Positions 17,641-27,613 of a stretch of DNA of 64,000 bases are shown piece after piece. The translations under genes and the position numbers were made by a program. How positions within the stretch are numbered: the first letter of the stretch is position 1; every line of letters starts with the position of its first letter. This DNA is from Paractinoplanes ovalisporus. Its GTDB lineage: Bacteria > Actinomycetota > Actinomycetes > Mycobacteriales > Micromonosporaceae. The notes beneath the pieces are model-generated. The model had not been told where the DNA came from and searched no databases. It worked only from the letters and a program-made list of their open reading frames with translations. The stretch covers positions 310,001 to 374,000 of the forward strand of contig NZ_JAENHP010000002.1 in the NCBI RefSeq assembly GCF_016834655.1, given 5' to 3'.

Positions 17641-18336
17641 TCAGTTCGGGGGCAGGTGGTCGACCGAGTTGTAGTAGGCCAGCTCGAGACGGCCGTCGAC
17701 CTCGACGAAACGGCTCAGCGACGCGTTGCGGACCGTGCCGGCCTCGCGTTCGGCGGCCAGCACCCGCTCCCAGTCGAGCTTCTCGATGACGGCCCGCATC
17801 ATCAGGACGACCGCGTCGTGGGCGACCACGATGACGCGCTCGCCGGCGTGGTCGCGGTTGAGGTCGTCGAGGAACGAGCCGAGGCGCACCTCGATGTCGG
17901 CGAACGCCTCACCGCCGGGCGGGGCGTAGCGGTATTCGCCCGCGTCGGCGCGCCGCTGGGCCTCGCCCGGGAAGCGCTGGGTCACGGCGGCCCGGGTCAG
18001 CATCTCAAGGTCGCCGAGCAGGCGGTCGACGAGGCGGTCGTCCGTGGAGGGTTCGGGCAGGTCGACCCCGGACGCCTCGGCCGCGAGCCGCCACGTCTCA
18101 CGCGCCCTCAGGTAGGGCGAGGTGATCACGACCTGGGGGCGATCATTTTCGGGCAGCGTGCCGATCCACTCGCCGAGGGCGGCGGCCTGTTTCTCGCCGA
18201 ACTCGGTCAGCGGAACCTCGGCGTCGCGGCCGCTGAACTCCACCTGGAGCAGGCCCTCGGCGTCGGCGGCGGGAAACGCCACGTTGGCCAGGCTCTGCCC
18301 GTGCCGGACAAGGACAAGTTCGGCGACTACACCCAT
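17641..18336 (-). CDS. Histidine phosphatase family protein
   Basis: Broad-specificity phosphatase of the phosphoglycerate-mutase fold, 231 aa. The phosphohistidine motif is LVRHGQSLAN (residues 8-17, His12) and the second catalytic His lies in VIVVAHDAVVLMM. The PLTEFGEKQAAAL and ITSPYLRARET segments are typical. Its substrate is unknown. It points towards the CHAT/KAP operon, with 62 bp in between, so co-transcription is possible; the stop of the GlxA-type regulator lies 9 bp upstream. Confidence 0.88.
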   Translation of the reverse strand: MGVVAELVLVRHGQSLANVAFPAADAEGLLQVEFSGRDAEVPLTEFGEKQAAALGEWIGTLPENDRPQVVITSPYLRARETWRLAAEASGVDLPEPSTDDRLVDRLLGDLEMLTRAAVTQRFPGEAQRRADAGEYRYAPPGGEAFADIEVRLGSFLDDLNRDHAGERVIVVAHDAVVLMMRAVIEKLDWERVLAAEREAGTVRNASLSRFVEVDGRLELAYYNSVDHLPPN

Positions 18337-18345
18337 GATCCGACC

Positions 18346-19326
18346 CTATCCCGCCTCGCGGACCGCGCTGAAGCTCGCGCGGTATGTCTGCGGGGGCACC
18401 CCGACCAGCCGCCGGAAATGCGGGCGCAGCGCCACACCGTCGCTGAAACCGCAGGCCCGGGCCACGGTGTCGATGGGCAGAGCGGTCGTCGACAGGATGT
18501 GCTGAGCCCGCAGCACCCGCTGGTGCAGCAGCCATTGCAGCGGTGAGCAGCCCGCCGTGTCGCGGAACCGGCGGTCGAAGCTGCGGCGGCTCAGGCTCGC
18601 CTCCGCGGCCAGCCGGGCGACGTCGAGGCCGGGGTCGTCGAGGTGTTCCAGCGCGAACCGCATGGCCGTGGTCACCGGATCGCCGGCGTCGAGCGGCGGA
18701 ACCGGCTGCTCGACGAACTGGGCCTGGCCGCCGGGACGTTGCGGGGCCACGACCAGGGCGCGGGCGGTGGTGTTGGCGACCTCGGGCCCGTGCTCGCGGC
18801 GCAGCAGATGCAGGCACGCGTCGAGCCCGGCGGCACTGCCGGCACTGGTGACGATGCGGCCCTCGTCGACGAAGAGCGCGTCGCCGACCACGTCGACATC
18901 GGGGAACCGGCCGGCGAACTCGGCCAGGCACAGCCAGTGGGTGGTGGCGCGGCGGCCGTCGAGCAGACCGGCCTCGGCCAGCACGAACGCGCCCAGGCAG
19001 AGGCCGACGACGGTGGCGCCCTCGTCGTGGGCGCGGCGGACGGCGTCGAGCACCTCGGGCGCGGTCGGGCGGCCGCCGGGCAGGCGCCAGCCCGGGATGA
19101 CCACGACGCCGGCCCCGTCGAGCGCGGACAGCGGATGCGGGGCGTGCAGGGCGATGCCGGCGGACGTGCCGAGCCGGCTCGGATGTTCACCCGCCGCGCG
19201 TACGTCGAACCGGGGTCCGCCACGCCGTGAGTGATCAATTTCGAACACGCGGGGTGCGACGGCCACCTCCAGGATCGGCGCGCCGTCGCCGACGATGATG
19301 CCCACGGTGGTTGCCTCACGCGTCAT
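18346..19326 (-). CDS. GlxA-type AraC family transcriptional regulator
   Basis: 326-aa regulator with a DJ-1/PfpI-like N-terminal domain (about 5-190, nucleophile-elbow-like GLCLGAFVLAEAG) and a C-terminal AraC double HTH (about 228-320: LDVARLAAEASLSRRSFDRR, then PIDTVARACGFSDGVALRPHF). Family members control small-molecule catabolism. Its start is only 70 bp from the divergent MBL hydrolase gene, which is its most likely target. Confidence 0.9.
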   Translation of the reverse strand: MTREATTVGIIVGDGAPILEVAVAPRVFEIDHSRRGGPRFDVRAAGEHPSRLGTSAGIALHAPHPLSALDGAGVVVIPGWRLPGGRPTAPEVLDAVRRAHDEGATVVGLCLGAFVLAEAGLLDGRRATTHWLCLAEFAGRFPDVDVVGDALFVDEGRIVTSAGSAAGLDACLHLLRREHGPEVANTTARALVVAPQRPGGQAQFVEQPVPPLDAGDPVTTAMRFALEHLDDPGLDVARLAAEASLSRRSFDRRFRDTAGCSPLQWLLHQRVLRAQHILSTTALPIDTVARACGFSDGVALRPHFRRLVGVPPQTYRASFSAVREAG

Positions 19327-19396
19327 GGCTCGAACCTATCGCAGGATGGCTTTCCAGCCACTCCCGGTCGATCGGGGTGCGGCCGAGACTGCTCGC

Positions 19397-20125
19397 ATGA
19401 CGCTTGATTTCCGCAGTTTCGGCGGCCCCACGGTGACGTTCACGCTGGGTGGCCTGAGGTTCGTGACCGACCCGACGTTCGACGAGCCGGGCCGCTACCC
19501 GATCGGCGACCGTGCTCTGACCAAGACAAAGGCGGCTTCCGGTACGGCGGAGGACGCCGCCCCGGTCGACGTCGTGCTGCTCTCGCACGACGAGCACCCC
19601 GACAACCTGGACCGTTCCGGACGAGCGTTCGCGCTGGCGGCGCCGCTCGTGCTGACCACCGTCGACGGCGCCGCACGTCTCGGGGCGCCGGCGCGGGGGC
19701 TGAAGCCGTGGGAGAGTGTGACCCTGCCCGGCGGTGCGGTGGTCGTCACGGCGGTGCCGGCTCAGCACGGTCCGCCCGAGGTCGAGCACCTGACCGGCCC
19801 GGTGATCGGGTTCGTCCTCCAGGGCCAGAGCCTTCCCACCGTGTACGTGAGTGGCGACAACGCTTCGCTGGACGTGGTGCGCGAGATCGCCGCCCGCTTC
19901 CCGTCGGTCGACGTCGCGGTGCTGTTCGGCGGCGCGGCCCGCACACCCCTGGTCGGCGACGTGAACCTGACCCTGTCCGCCGCCGAGATGGCCGAGGCGG
20001 CGCAGATCCTGGACGCCTCGGTGGTGGTGCCGGCCCATGTGGACAGTTGGGAACACTTCACCGAGGGGATCGACGACGTGCAGGCCGCCTTCACCGAGGC
20101 CGGCCTGGCCGACCGCCTCGCGTAA
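19397..20125 (+). CDS. MBL-fold metal-dependent hydrolase
   Basis: Cytoplasmic UlaG-like metallo-beta-lactamase-fold hydrolase, 242 aa, starting MTLDFRSFGGPTVTF. The metal motif is degenerate: LLSHDEHPDNLD keeps H-x-E-H-x-D-N, and later metal-site residues are seen in PAQHGPP, VSGDNAS and VPAHVDSW. It is divergent from a GlxA-type regulator. Its substrate cannot be told. Confidence 0.85.
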   Translation: MTLDFRSFGGPTVTFTLGGLRFVTDPTFDEPGRYPIGDRALTKTKAASGTAEDAAPVDVVLLSHDEHPDNLDRSGRAFALAAPLVLTTVDGAARLGAPARGLKPWESVTLPGGAVVVTAVPAQHGPPEVEHLTGPVIGFVLQGQSLPTVYVSGDNASLDVVREIAARFPSVDVAVLFGGAARTPLVGDVNLTLSAAEMAEAAQILDASVVVPAHVDSWEHFTEGIDDVQAAFTEAGLADRLA

Positions 20126-20165
20126 TTCGGTCGCGGGCGGTGCGGCGGGGCGGCACGATGTGGCC

Positions 20166-20276
20166 GTGACCAAGCCGATGCTGTATCCCGCTGTCTCTGT
20201 CGCTGTGGCCGAACGGGCCGCGCGACAGCAGAAGCGTGCCCTCAGCGGATCGGCGGTCCCTCAGCCGCGGTCATGA
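20166..20276 (+). CDS. Possible 36-aa peptide coupled to the LysE gene
   Basis: GTG 20166 opens a frame MTKPMLYPAVSVAVAERAAR... that ends TGA 20274-20276, overlapping the ATG of the LysE-family gene by 4 nt (ATGA). The overlap is the same as in real operons here, but there is no strong ribosome binding site and I know no homologue. It may be a leader peptide or chance. Confidence 0.25.
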   Translation: MTKPMLYPAVSVAVAERAARQQKRALSGSAVPQPRS

Positions 20277-20875
20277 GCGCGGCGTTTCTGGCCGGTGTCA
20301 CCGCCGGCTACGGAGTCGCGCTGCCCATGGGTGCCATCGGGGTGCTCATCGCCGGGCTCAGCGCCCGCACCTCACTGCGTGTCGGTGCGGCGGCCGGTCT
20401 CGGCGCGGCCACCGCCGACGGCGTGTTCGCCGCGATCGCCGTGGCCGGTGGCGCCGCCGTGGCGGGCGTGATCGCACCGATCTCCACACCGCTGCGCTGG
20501 GTGGCGGCGTTCGTGCTGCTGGGCATCGCCGCCATGACCGCCCGGGCCGCTTTCCGCGCGCCCGGAACGGCCGCTGTCGACCAGCGTCCCGCGACGCCGT
20601 GGCGGGCCTACTTGGGCGTGCTCGGTCTGACCCTGCTCAACCCGGCGACGGTCGTCTACTTCGCCGCCCTGGTGCTGGGCCGGGGCGGCGAGGGCGGCGG
20701 CGCGCTCTTCGTGCTCGGGGTCCTGCTGGCCTCGGCGAGCTGGCAGCTGGTCATCGCCGGCGGGGGATCGCTGGTCGGACGCTGGCTGACCGGACCGCGT
20801 GGTCGCTTGTGGACGGCCCTGGTGTCGAGCGCGGTGATCGCCTACCTGGCCGTGCGCCTGCTGCTCCCGGCCTGA
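20273..20875 (+). CDS. LysE family amino-acid/metabolite exporter
   Basis: Inner-membrane exporter of the LysE/RhtB family, 200 aa with about six hydrophobic helices. It opens AFLAGVTAGYGVALPMGAIG, the LysE-typical first helix with its Pro-x-Gly-Pro-like turn, and has the conserved GLTLLNPATVVYFAAL helix. The substrate is unknown. It is convergent with the vgb gene, 21 bp apart. Confidence 0.85.
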   Translation: MSAAFLAGVTAGYGVALPMGAIGVLIAGLSARTSLRVGAAAGLGAATADGVFAAIAVAGGAAVAGVIAPISTPLRWVAAFVLLGIAAMTARAAFRAPGTAAVDQRPATPWRAYLGVLGLTLLNPATVVYFAALVLGRGGEGGGALFVLGVLLASASWQLVIAGGGSLVGRWLTGPRGRLWTALVSSAVIAYLAVRLLLPA

Positions 20876-20896
20876 CCCGCCTGACCCGCCCGGCGC

Positions 20897-21796
20897 CTAG
20901 TCAGTCGGTGGGCGAAGGATCGCGCACGGGATGGGGCCGGCGTAGTGCTGGGCGACCGCGCCGGTCTCCAGGGCCACCCACACGATGCCGTCGGCCGTGG
21001 CGGCCAGGCCGTGCGGCTCCGAGGACGGCGTGGGCAGGTCGTACTGGGTGATCACGCCGTCGGGGAAGATGTGGGTCAGGCGGTTGGCGCCCCACTCGGT
21101 GAGCCAGCAACCGGTGTCGTGGGCGGCCACGATGGCGTGCGGTCGGGCCTCGCGGTCGGGCAGCGGGAACTCGGTGATCTCACCGCTGGTGGTGATGCGC
21201 CCGACCTGGCCCGCGCCGATCTCGACGAACCACAGCGCGCCCTCGGCCCGGGTGATGCCGACCGGGCCCGCGCCCTCGGTGGGGAGCGGGAAGAGGGTGA
21301 CCTCGCCGTCGAGGGTGATGCGGCCGACGGCGTTGGCCTGGTTGAGGGTGAACCACATGGCCTCGTCGGGACCCGCCACGATCATGGACGGGAAGCCACC
21401 GGGGGCCGGGATCTCGAACTCGGTGACCTTGCCGTCGGTGGTGATGCGGCCGATGGCGTCGGCGTTCATCTCGGTGAACCAGAGCGCGCCGTCGGGGCCG
21501 GGGGCAATACCGAAAGGCGCTCCCCGTACGGCGAAAGCGTCGATCTCGCCGTCCACCGTGATCCGCCCGATGTGGTCGTCCCGGTTGCGCGTGAACCAGA
21601 GCGCGCCGTCGCCGCCGACCGTGATGATCGAGGGCCCGGCGGCCGGAGCGTCGAGCGGAAACGTCTCCACCACGCCCTCGGTGGTCATGCGGGCGATCGC
21701 GCCGGCGTGCACCAGCGTGATCCACAGATTGCCGTCGGGCCCGGCGACGATGCCGTACGGGCCGGCCGCGGCATCGGAAACGGGGAACTCACGCAT
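20897..21796 (-). CDS. vgb: Virginiamycin B lyase (streptogramin B lyase)
   Basis: Seven-bladed propeller enzyme that linearises type B streptogramins by opening the ester bond without water. The protein has 299 aa, matching known Vgb. The active-site set known from the staphylococcal enzyme (Tyr18, His228, Glu268, His270) has clear counterparts: Tyr14 (AGPYGIV), His220 (ARPHAIV), Glu260 and His262 (SSEPHGLA). Repeated GPDGALWFTE-like strands mark the blades. ATG 21796 has GGAGG 7 nt upstream. It could serve resistance in an antibiotic-rich habitat; a non-resistance lyase role cannot be excluded. Confidence 0.9.
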   Translation of the reverse strand: MREFPVSDAAAGPYGIVAGPDGNLWITLVHAGAIARMTTEGVVETFPLDAPAAGPSIITVGGDGALWFTRNRDDHIGRITVDGEIDAFAVRGAPFGIAPGPDGALWFTEMNADAIGRITTDGKVTEFEIPAPGGFPSMIVAGPDEAMWFTLNQANAVGRITLDGEVTLFPLPTEGAGPVGITRAEGALWFVEIGAGQVGRITTSGEITEFPLPDREARPHAIVAAHDTGCWLTEWGANRLTHIFPDGVITQYDLPTPSSEPHGLAATADGIVWVALETGAVAQHYAGPIPCAILRPPTD

Positions 21797-21872
21797 GTGG
21801 GGCCTCCTTCGTCGGGCCACGCTACCTGCGACCACGCACGCCGGCACGCGCATAGGCACCCGGCCTTGCGCC

Positions 21873-21918
21873 GCGGCGAACGGCACTACGCGGCGAACGG
21901 CACTACGCGGTGAATGGC
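21873..21918. repeat. 17-bp tandem repeat upstream of vgb and alkD
   Basis: GCGGCGAACGGCACTAC occurs twice in a row (21873-21889, 21890-21906), followed by a partial third copy GCGGTGAATGGC. The tract lies between the vgb start and the stop of the DNA alkylation repair gene, in the 175-bp gap. Confidence 0.8.
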
Positions 21919-21971
21919 GCCGCCCCAACCGCCGCGTGGTGGCAGGCGTGGTGCGCAATGCGTACGGGAGG

Positions 21972-22640
21972 CTAGAGGTGTTTGGTCGCCTCCCGGATGG
22001 ACAGGCCGGAAAGCGCCGACCGCTGTTTCTCGACAAAGGCCCGCACCGCGTCGGGGTCGGTGCGGGCGTAATGGCGCAGCGCCCAGCCGATCGCCTTGCG
22101 CACGAAGAAATCGCGATGACCGGCCTGGGCCGTGCAGTAGCCGAACAGCCGGTCGGTGTCGGTGTCGGCGCCGTAGTGCAGTTGGTGGAGGATCGCCACG
22201 CGGACCAGCCACATGTTGTCGTCGGCCGACCAGGCGTCCATGACCTCGGACAACGCCGGATGGCGGCGCACCAGCCCGCCGGTGAACCGGGTGGCCAACG
22301 GGTCGATCGTGTCCCACCAGGACTTCGTGGTGACCAGGTCGCGCACGACCTCGATGAAGCCGGGGCCGGGCACATCCATATGGCGTATGAGATAGGCGCA
22401 CGCCACGTATTGGTATTCGCGCTGCGGCCGATCCCACAACGCGCGCGCGGCCGCTTCCAGTTCGTCTTCCGACGGGTGGGGGAGGCCGGTCAGCGCCGCC
22501 TTTTCAAGTTTCTGCAGAACGGGCGCGGGCAGGCCGAGGAACGGGAACTGGTTTTTCATGTATTTCGCCATGCCGGCCGCGCGCACCGGGTCAGCCGCCG
22601 GGAGCAGCCGCTCGTCGAGCCGTTCGAGCAGGTCGTTCAT
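21972..22640 (-). CDS. DNA alkylation repair protein (AlkD-like HEAT-repeat glycosylase)
   Basis: AlkD family enzyme that removes alkylated bases from DNA; it is built of HEAT-like helical repeats. The protein has 222 aa from ATG 22640 (AGGA 8 nt upstream); another ATG at 22649 adds three residues. Typical segments are YMKNQFPFLGLPAP, REYQYVACAYL, TTKSWWDTIDPLATRF, with the Trp/Asp pair used in catalysis, and HRDFFVRKAIGWALR. It is divergent from acVLRF1 with a very short shared promoter region. Confidence 0.9.
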   Translation of the reverse strand: MNDLLERLDERLLPAADPVRAAGMAKYMKNQFPFLGLPAPVLQKLEKAALTGLPHPSEDELEAAARALWDRPQREYQYVACAYLIRHMDVPGPGFIEVVRDLVTTKSWWDTIDPLATRFTGGLVRRHPALSEVMDAWSADDNMWLVRVAILHQLHYGADTDTDRLFGYCTAQAGHRDFFVRKAIGWALRHYARTDPDAVRAFVEKQRSALSGLSIREATKHL

Positions 22641-22663
22641 GGCCCGCATCCTGCCACCGTAGT

Positions 22664-23308
22664 GTGACAGGAATGGGTGAACGGGCGGCCGCGGGCGGCG
22701 GGAAATGGGTGGATGTCGCACCGGAGCGGCTGGCCCGGTGGCTCGAGAACTTCGAGCGCCGTCACGGACCGTACGGGGAAACGGGTTTGACCTTGATCGC
22801 GGAGGACGGCGCCACGGCGACCTGGCAGACACCCCCGGGCGCGGGTGAGGCCACCACGATGGCCGAGCTGATCGAGCGGGCGCAGCAGCCCCGCAAGATC
22901 GGTCTGCTGCTCGCGCGCAAGGGGGCGGTCGCGGCCGGCATCGCCGACGGCCCCGAGCTGACCAGCTCCAAGGTGGACCGCAACTATGTGCAGGGGCGGA
23001 CGGCGGCGGGTGGCTGGTCGCAGCAGCGCTTCGCGCGCCGGCGGGACAATCAGGCCAAAGCGGCCGCGTCCGACGGCGCCGGCATCGTGGGGCGCGTGCT
23101 TCTTCCCGCCGTACGGGATATCTCCGCGCTCGTCACCGGCGGCGATCGCGCCGCGGTCGAAGCCATCCTGTCGGCACCACAACTCGCCCCGCTGGCCGCC
23201 GTCCGGGCCGAACGGTTCCTGGACGTGCCCGAGCCCCGGCACGCGGTTCTGGTGTCCGCGGTCGCCGGGGCCCGGGCCGTGTCGGTGCTGGTGAGGGAAC
23301 CCGCGTAA
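22664..23308 (+). CDS. acVLRF1-type release factor (peptidyl-tRNA hydrolase)
   Basis: Actinobacterial member of the VLRF1/Vms1 superfamily: release-factor-like proteins that free nascent chains from tRNA on stalled large ribosomal subunits. The protein has 214 aa from GTG 22664 (ATG 22673 is an alternative). The diagnostic GG-x-S-x2-RF motif is seen as AGGWSQQRFARRRDNQAK (about 111-128), where the usual catalytic Gln region is replaced by the family's W-S-Q-Q form. It has no signal peptide. Overlapping function with ribosome rescue is inferred from the family. Confidence 0.8.
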   Translation: MTGMGERAAAGGGKWVDVAPERLARWLENFERRHGPYGETGLTLIAEDGATATWQTPPGAGEATTMAELIERAQQPRKIGLLLARKGAVAAGIADGPELTSSKVDRNYVQGRTAAGGWSQQRFARRRDNQAKAAASDGAGIVGRVLLPAVRDISALVTGGDRAAVEAILSAPQLAPLAAVRAERFLDVPEPRHAVLVSAVAGARAVSVLVREPA

Positions 23309-23335
23309 AGCGTGCAGGAACCCGCGTAAAGCGTG
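23296..23335. repeat. Tandem duplication of 19 bp at the 3' end of acVLRF1
   Basis: GGAACCCGCGTAAAGCGTG occurs at 23296-23314 and again at 23317-23335, a period of 21 bp. The first copy holds the stop codon of the acVLRF1 gene; the second lies just before the stop of the convergent zinc peptidase gene. Confidence 0.9.
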
Positions 23336-23345
23336 GCGGAGCCGA

Positions 23346-24242
23346 TCAGAAGGACGTTGAGCAGCTCTTCGGCGAACCCGACTCGTACCCGGTGCTGAAG
23401 GCCTGCTGCCGCTGCGCCGCCGTGCCGTGCGTGAACTCGGCCGGGTTGACCGGGTTGCCGCTGCGCTTCTGCAGCACGTCGTCGCCGATCTGGCCGGCCG
23501 TCTGGATGCCCTCCTGGATGTCCTGCTGGGTGAGGCTCTTGAAGATCTTGTCGCCGTCCTTGTCGGTGGTGGCCGTGGCCGACTTGGCCCACGCGCCCGC
23601 GTAGCAGTCGGCCTGCAGTTCCAGCTTCACCGACAGCGCGTTCTGCTCCGACTCGGAGGCGCCCTGCTGGGCCCGGCGCATCTTGGCCTCGGTGCCGGTG
23701 ATGTCCTGGATGTGGTGGCCGTACTCGTGGGCCAGCACGTACGGCTGGGCGAACTCGCCCGGCGCGCCCAGCTGCTTGGCCAGCACCTGATAGAAGGTCA
23801 GGTCGATGTACACGTTGTTGTCGCCGGGGCAGTAGAACGGCCCGACCCCCGAGTCGGCGGCGCCGCAGGCCGTGTTCACCCGCTGCGAGAAGATCACCGT
23901 CTTGGCCGGCTGGTAGTCGATGTTGAAGTTCTCCGGCGTGGCCGTCTTCCAGTACGCCTGGATCGAGTTGATGTAGAGCACGTTGCGGCATTCGAGCTTG
24001 TCGAGGGCGCCCTGCTGCGAGCACTCCTGATTGATGTTCGTGTTGTCCCCGGTGTCGCTGCCGCCGCCGATCTGGTTGATGCCGAAGTAGCCACCGACCA
24101 CCGCGACCACGATCGTGATGATGATGCCGACCAGGCCGCCGCCACCGATCGGCAGGCCGCCCAGGCCTCCGCCTCCGCCACCGGACCCACGCCGGTCCTC
24201 GACCTGACTGGTATCGATGTCGGCGTTCTCGTTGAGTTCCAT
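23346..24242 (-). CDS. Neutral zinc metallopeptidase (YpfJ/DUF4344-like), membrane anchored
   Basis: 298-aa membrane-anchored protease. A Gly-rich N-terminus (20-37) precedes one TM helix (about 38-55), and the catalytic domain lies outside the membrane. The zinc motif is HEYGH (172-176) with Glu208 in KLELQADCYAG as the likely third ligand. Cys residues at 74, 85, 126 and 138 suggest disulfides. The family is usually called putative neutral zinc metallopeptidase; the substrate is unknown. Confidence 0.9.
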   Translation of the reverse strand: MELNENADIDTSQVEDRRGSGGGGGGLGGLPIGGGGLVGIIITIVVAVVGGYFGINQIGGGSDTGDNTNINQECSQQGALDKLECRNVLYINSIQAYWKTATPENFNIDYQPAKTVIFSQRVNTACGAADSGVGPFYCPGDNNVYIDLTFYQVLAKQLGAPGEFAQPYVLAHEYGHHIQDITGTEAKMRRAQQGASESEQNALSVKLELQADCYAGAWAKSATATTDKDGDKIFKSLTQQDIQEGIQTAGQIGDDVLQKRSGNPVNPAEFTHGTAAQRQQAFSTGYESGSPKSCSTSF

Positions 24243-24335
24243 CTCATCCTCACTGAGCCGTACGGCGAAGGGTGTGCGCTGCGTACCCGATGATCTTGAT
24301 CGTTAATCGAGTGGGAGGTACTGCGGCACGCCCGG

Positions 24336-24341
24336 TAGTAT
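24336..24341 (+). promoter_or_regulatory. -10 element of the ABC-F leader transcript
   Basis: TAGTAT matches the -10 consensus and ends 6 nt before the GTG of a 6-codon leader ORF, so the transcript would begin at that GTG. I see no clear -35. The AT-rich stretch at 24293-24306 may be the activator-binding region, as in WhiB7/WblC promoters. Confidence 0.5.
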
Positions 24342-24347
24342 GGCCGG

Positions 24348-24368
24348 GTGCTGCTCTGCGAAGACTGA
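24348..24368 (+). CDS. Leader peptide MLLCED before the ABC-F gene
   Basis: GTG CTG CTC TGC GAA GAC TGA forms a six-codon ORF that begins just after a good -10, so it would be read from a leaderless transcript. A terminator hairpin follows 9 nt after its stop. Short leader ORFs of this kind sense ribosome-targeting drugs upstream of ABC-F resistance genes; the role here is inferred. Confidence 0.5.
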   Translation: MLLCED

Positions 24369-24377
24369 CCTGTCCCG

Positions 24378-24409
24378 CGCCGACATCAGAATTTGATAGT
24401 CGGCGTTTT
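24378..24409 (+). terminator. Attenuator terminator in the ABC-F leader
   Basis: CGCCGAC (24378-24384) pairs with GTCGGCG (24399-24405), ATCA pairs with TGAT inside, with one bulged A, and TTTT follows at once. This is a canonical Rho-independent terminator 48 nt before the ABC-F ATG. Confidence 0.7.
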
Positions 24410-24457
24410 CGTGTGCCCGGAGTCAGCCTTTCTTTCCTCGAGAGCGAGCCTTTACCG

Positions 24458-26062
<1,605 letters not shown>

Positions 26063-26521
26063 GCCGGGCCGGCGGGTCCCGCGCGTGTGCGTGATCCGCG
26101 AATCATCACCATCGTTTGTTGTCAACCAGTGCCCACACAGACAGTGCGACGTTCGGGCGTTTGCGGTCAGGCCGGACACAGGCGCGGGCACGGCGAAGTT
26201 GGCACACGCGTGTCCGCAGCGCAGGGTAGGCAACGCATCGACGCTGCGTCATGTCTGGCCGGGCGTGGTCCTCGATCGAGAGTTTCCGCAGGTGATCGAT
26301 GGTCTTGGAGAAACGGAACGGGGTTTCCACCGTTCGCGTTGAAACGTTGTCGCCCTAACGACTGTTAACTGTCTGACATTGATGGCCGTGGTCATCGTCA
26401 AGTTCCTGACAGTGATAAATGGGCACGTTGGCTACGCCTGGATACCTAGCGCATGATCGTTGGAGGCGGTCTAATAGGTGAGACCGTATGAACCGCACTG
26501 TCTGGGACGTGAGGATTCAAG
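26063..26521. other. 459-bp intergenic region before the small HTH gene
   Basis: This stretch is AT-richer than the rest of the window, especially 26270-26420, and contains no frame with recognisable similarity. It includes the 6-bp inverted repeat CGGTCT/AGACCG (26467-26486) 35 nt before the HTH gene. It probably carries the promoter and a long 5' UTR of that gene, but I could not fix a -35/-10 pair. Confidence 0.5.
26467..26486. promoter_or_regulatory. Inverted repeat upstream of the small HTH gene
   Basis: CGGTCT and AGACCG are separated by 8 nt (AATAGGTG). The position 35 nt before the start codon fits an operator, possibly for the small HTH protein itself, or a leader hairpin. Confidence 0.3.
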
Positions 26522-26749
26522 ATGCCAGCCACGGGCACAGCCACCAGCACTGAGAAGGGTCGCCGAATCGTCGGCAGCGAGCGCCAGTCGTTAGCGAAGG
26601 ATCTGGTCAAGCGTTACACCGGCGGAGAGAGCATTCGCGCACTCGCCGCTTCGACCGGGCGCTCCTACGGATTCGTGCACCGGGTACTCACCGAGTCCGG
26701 CGTGCAGCTCCGCCAGCGCGGTGGCGCGCGTCGCCGCAAGAAGGCGTGA
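26522..26749 (+). CDS. Small helix-turn-helix protein (75 aa)
   Basis: Conserved small DNA-binding-type protein. A disordered N-terminus (1-15) is followed by one HTH, SLAKDLVKRYTGGESIRALAASTGRSYGFVHRVL (residues about 23-56, quoted in part in homologues), and a very basic tail ending RGGARRRKKA. GAGG lies 9 nt before ATG 26522. The pairing of ABC-F, small HTH and enoyl-CoA hydratase is kept in mycobacteria (Rv1473-Rv1473A-Rv1472 from memory). Its target is unknown. Its stop overlaps the next start (GTGA). Confidence 0.85.
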   Translation: MPATGTATSTEKGRRIVGSERQSLAKDLVKRYTGGESIRALAASTGRSYGFVHRVLTESGVQLRQRGGARRRKKA

Positions 26750-27531
26750 CGACCGGCGACGCCGCACCCGGCCTCCCCGCCGACGAGTCGGGCGTTCGCT
26801 TCGACCTGGACGGGCCGGTGGCAACGGTGACGTTGTCCCGGCCCGAGGTGCTGAATGCGCAGACCCCGGCCATGTGGGCGGAGCTGTCGAACATTTCCCG
26901 GAAATTACCGGGGGACGTGCGAGTAGTCATTGTCCGGGGCGCGGGACGTTCCTTTTCCGCCGGCCTGGATCTGTCGGCCGCGCGAGGTGAAGGCGATTCT
27001 TCACTTGCGAAGCTCGCGCAGTTGTCGCCGGAAGAGTGCGCGGATCGGATTGCCGGCTTCCAGTCGGCGTTCACCTGGCTGCGGGAACCCTCCATCGTGA
27101 CGATCGCGGCCGTACAGGGTCATGCCATCGGCGCCGGTTTTCAACTGGCGCTCAACTGCGACATGCGCGTGCTGGCCGATGACGCCCGCTTCTCGATGGC
27201 CGAAGTGACGCTCGGGCTCGTTCCCGATCTGGGCGGCACCAAACGGCTCACCGAACTCGTGGGCCCGTCGCGGGCGCTCGAGATCTGCCTGACCGGCCGG
27301 CGCATCCCCGCCGACGAGGCGCTTTCCCTCGGGCTTGCCACCACGGTGGTGCCGGTCGCCGACCTGCCGGCCACCGTCGCCGATCTCACCGCGGCGATCC
27401 TGTCCGCCGACCGGGGTGCGGTCGCCGAGATCAAGGCCCTGCTCGCCGGGGCGCTGCTGCGTTCCTACCCCGACCAGGACCGCGCCGAGCGTGAGGCGCA
27501 GACCCGCCGGCTGCGTGATTTGACGGAATAG
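26746..27531 (+). CDS. Enoyl-CoA hydratase/isomerase family protein
   Basis: Crotonase-fold enzyme of 261 aa, probably in fatty-acid or branched-chain acyl-CoA turnover. The oxyanion-hole segments are AGRSFSAGLDLS (about 65-76) and GHAIGAGFQLALNCDMRVL (about 125-143). The catalytic-Glu region is seen as FSMAEVTLGLVPDLGGTKRL, with E at the first position and D in place of the second Glu, so hydratase activity is not certain. GTG 26746 overlaps the HTH stop. Confidence 0.88.
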   Translation: MTTGDAAPGLPADESGVRFDLDGPVATVTLSRPEVLNAQTPAMWAELSNISRKLPGDVRVVIVRGAGRSFSAGLDLSAARGEGDSSLAKLAQLSPEECADRIAGFQSAFTWLREPSIVTIAAVQGHAIGAGFQLALNCDMRVLADDARFSMAEVTLGLVPDLGGTKRLTELVGPSRALEICLTGRRIPADEALSLGLATTVVPVADLPATVADLTAAILSADRGAVAEIKALLAGALLRSYPDQDRAEREAQTRRLRDLTE

Positions 27532-27613
27532 TCTCCTCGCCACCCGGAGTTGTCATACCCGCCGGGCAGACTTCTGACTGCCCCGCTCCTGACGACACCC
27601 GGGAGGTGACGAG

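Noticed and set aside
26106..26330. 74-codon minus-strand frame in the gap before the small HTH gene
   Set aside because: No ribosome site, no similarity, in an AT-richer segment that is better explained as a regulatory or leader region.
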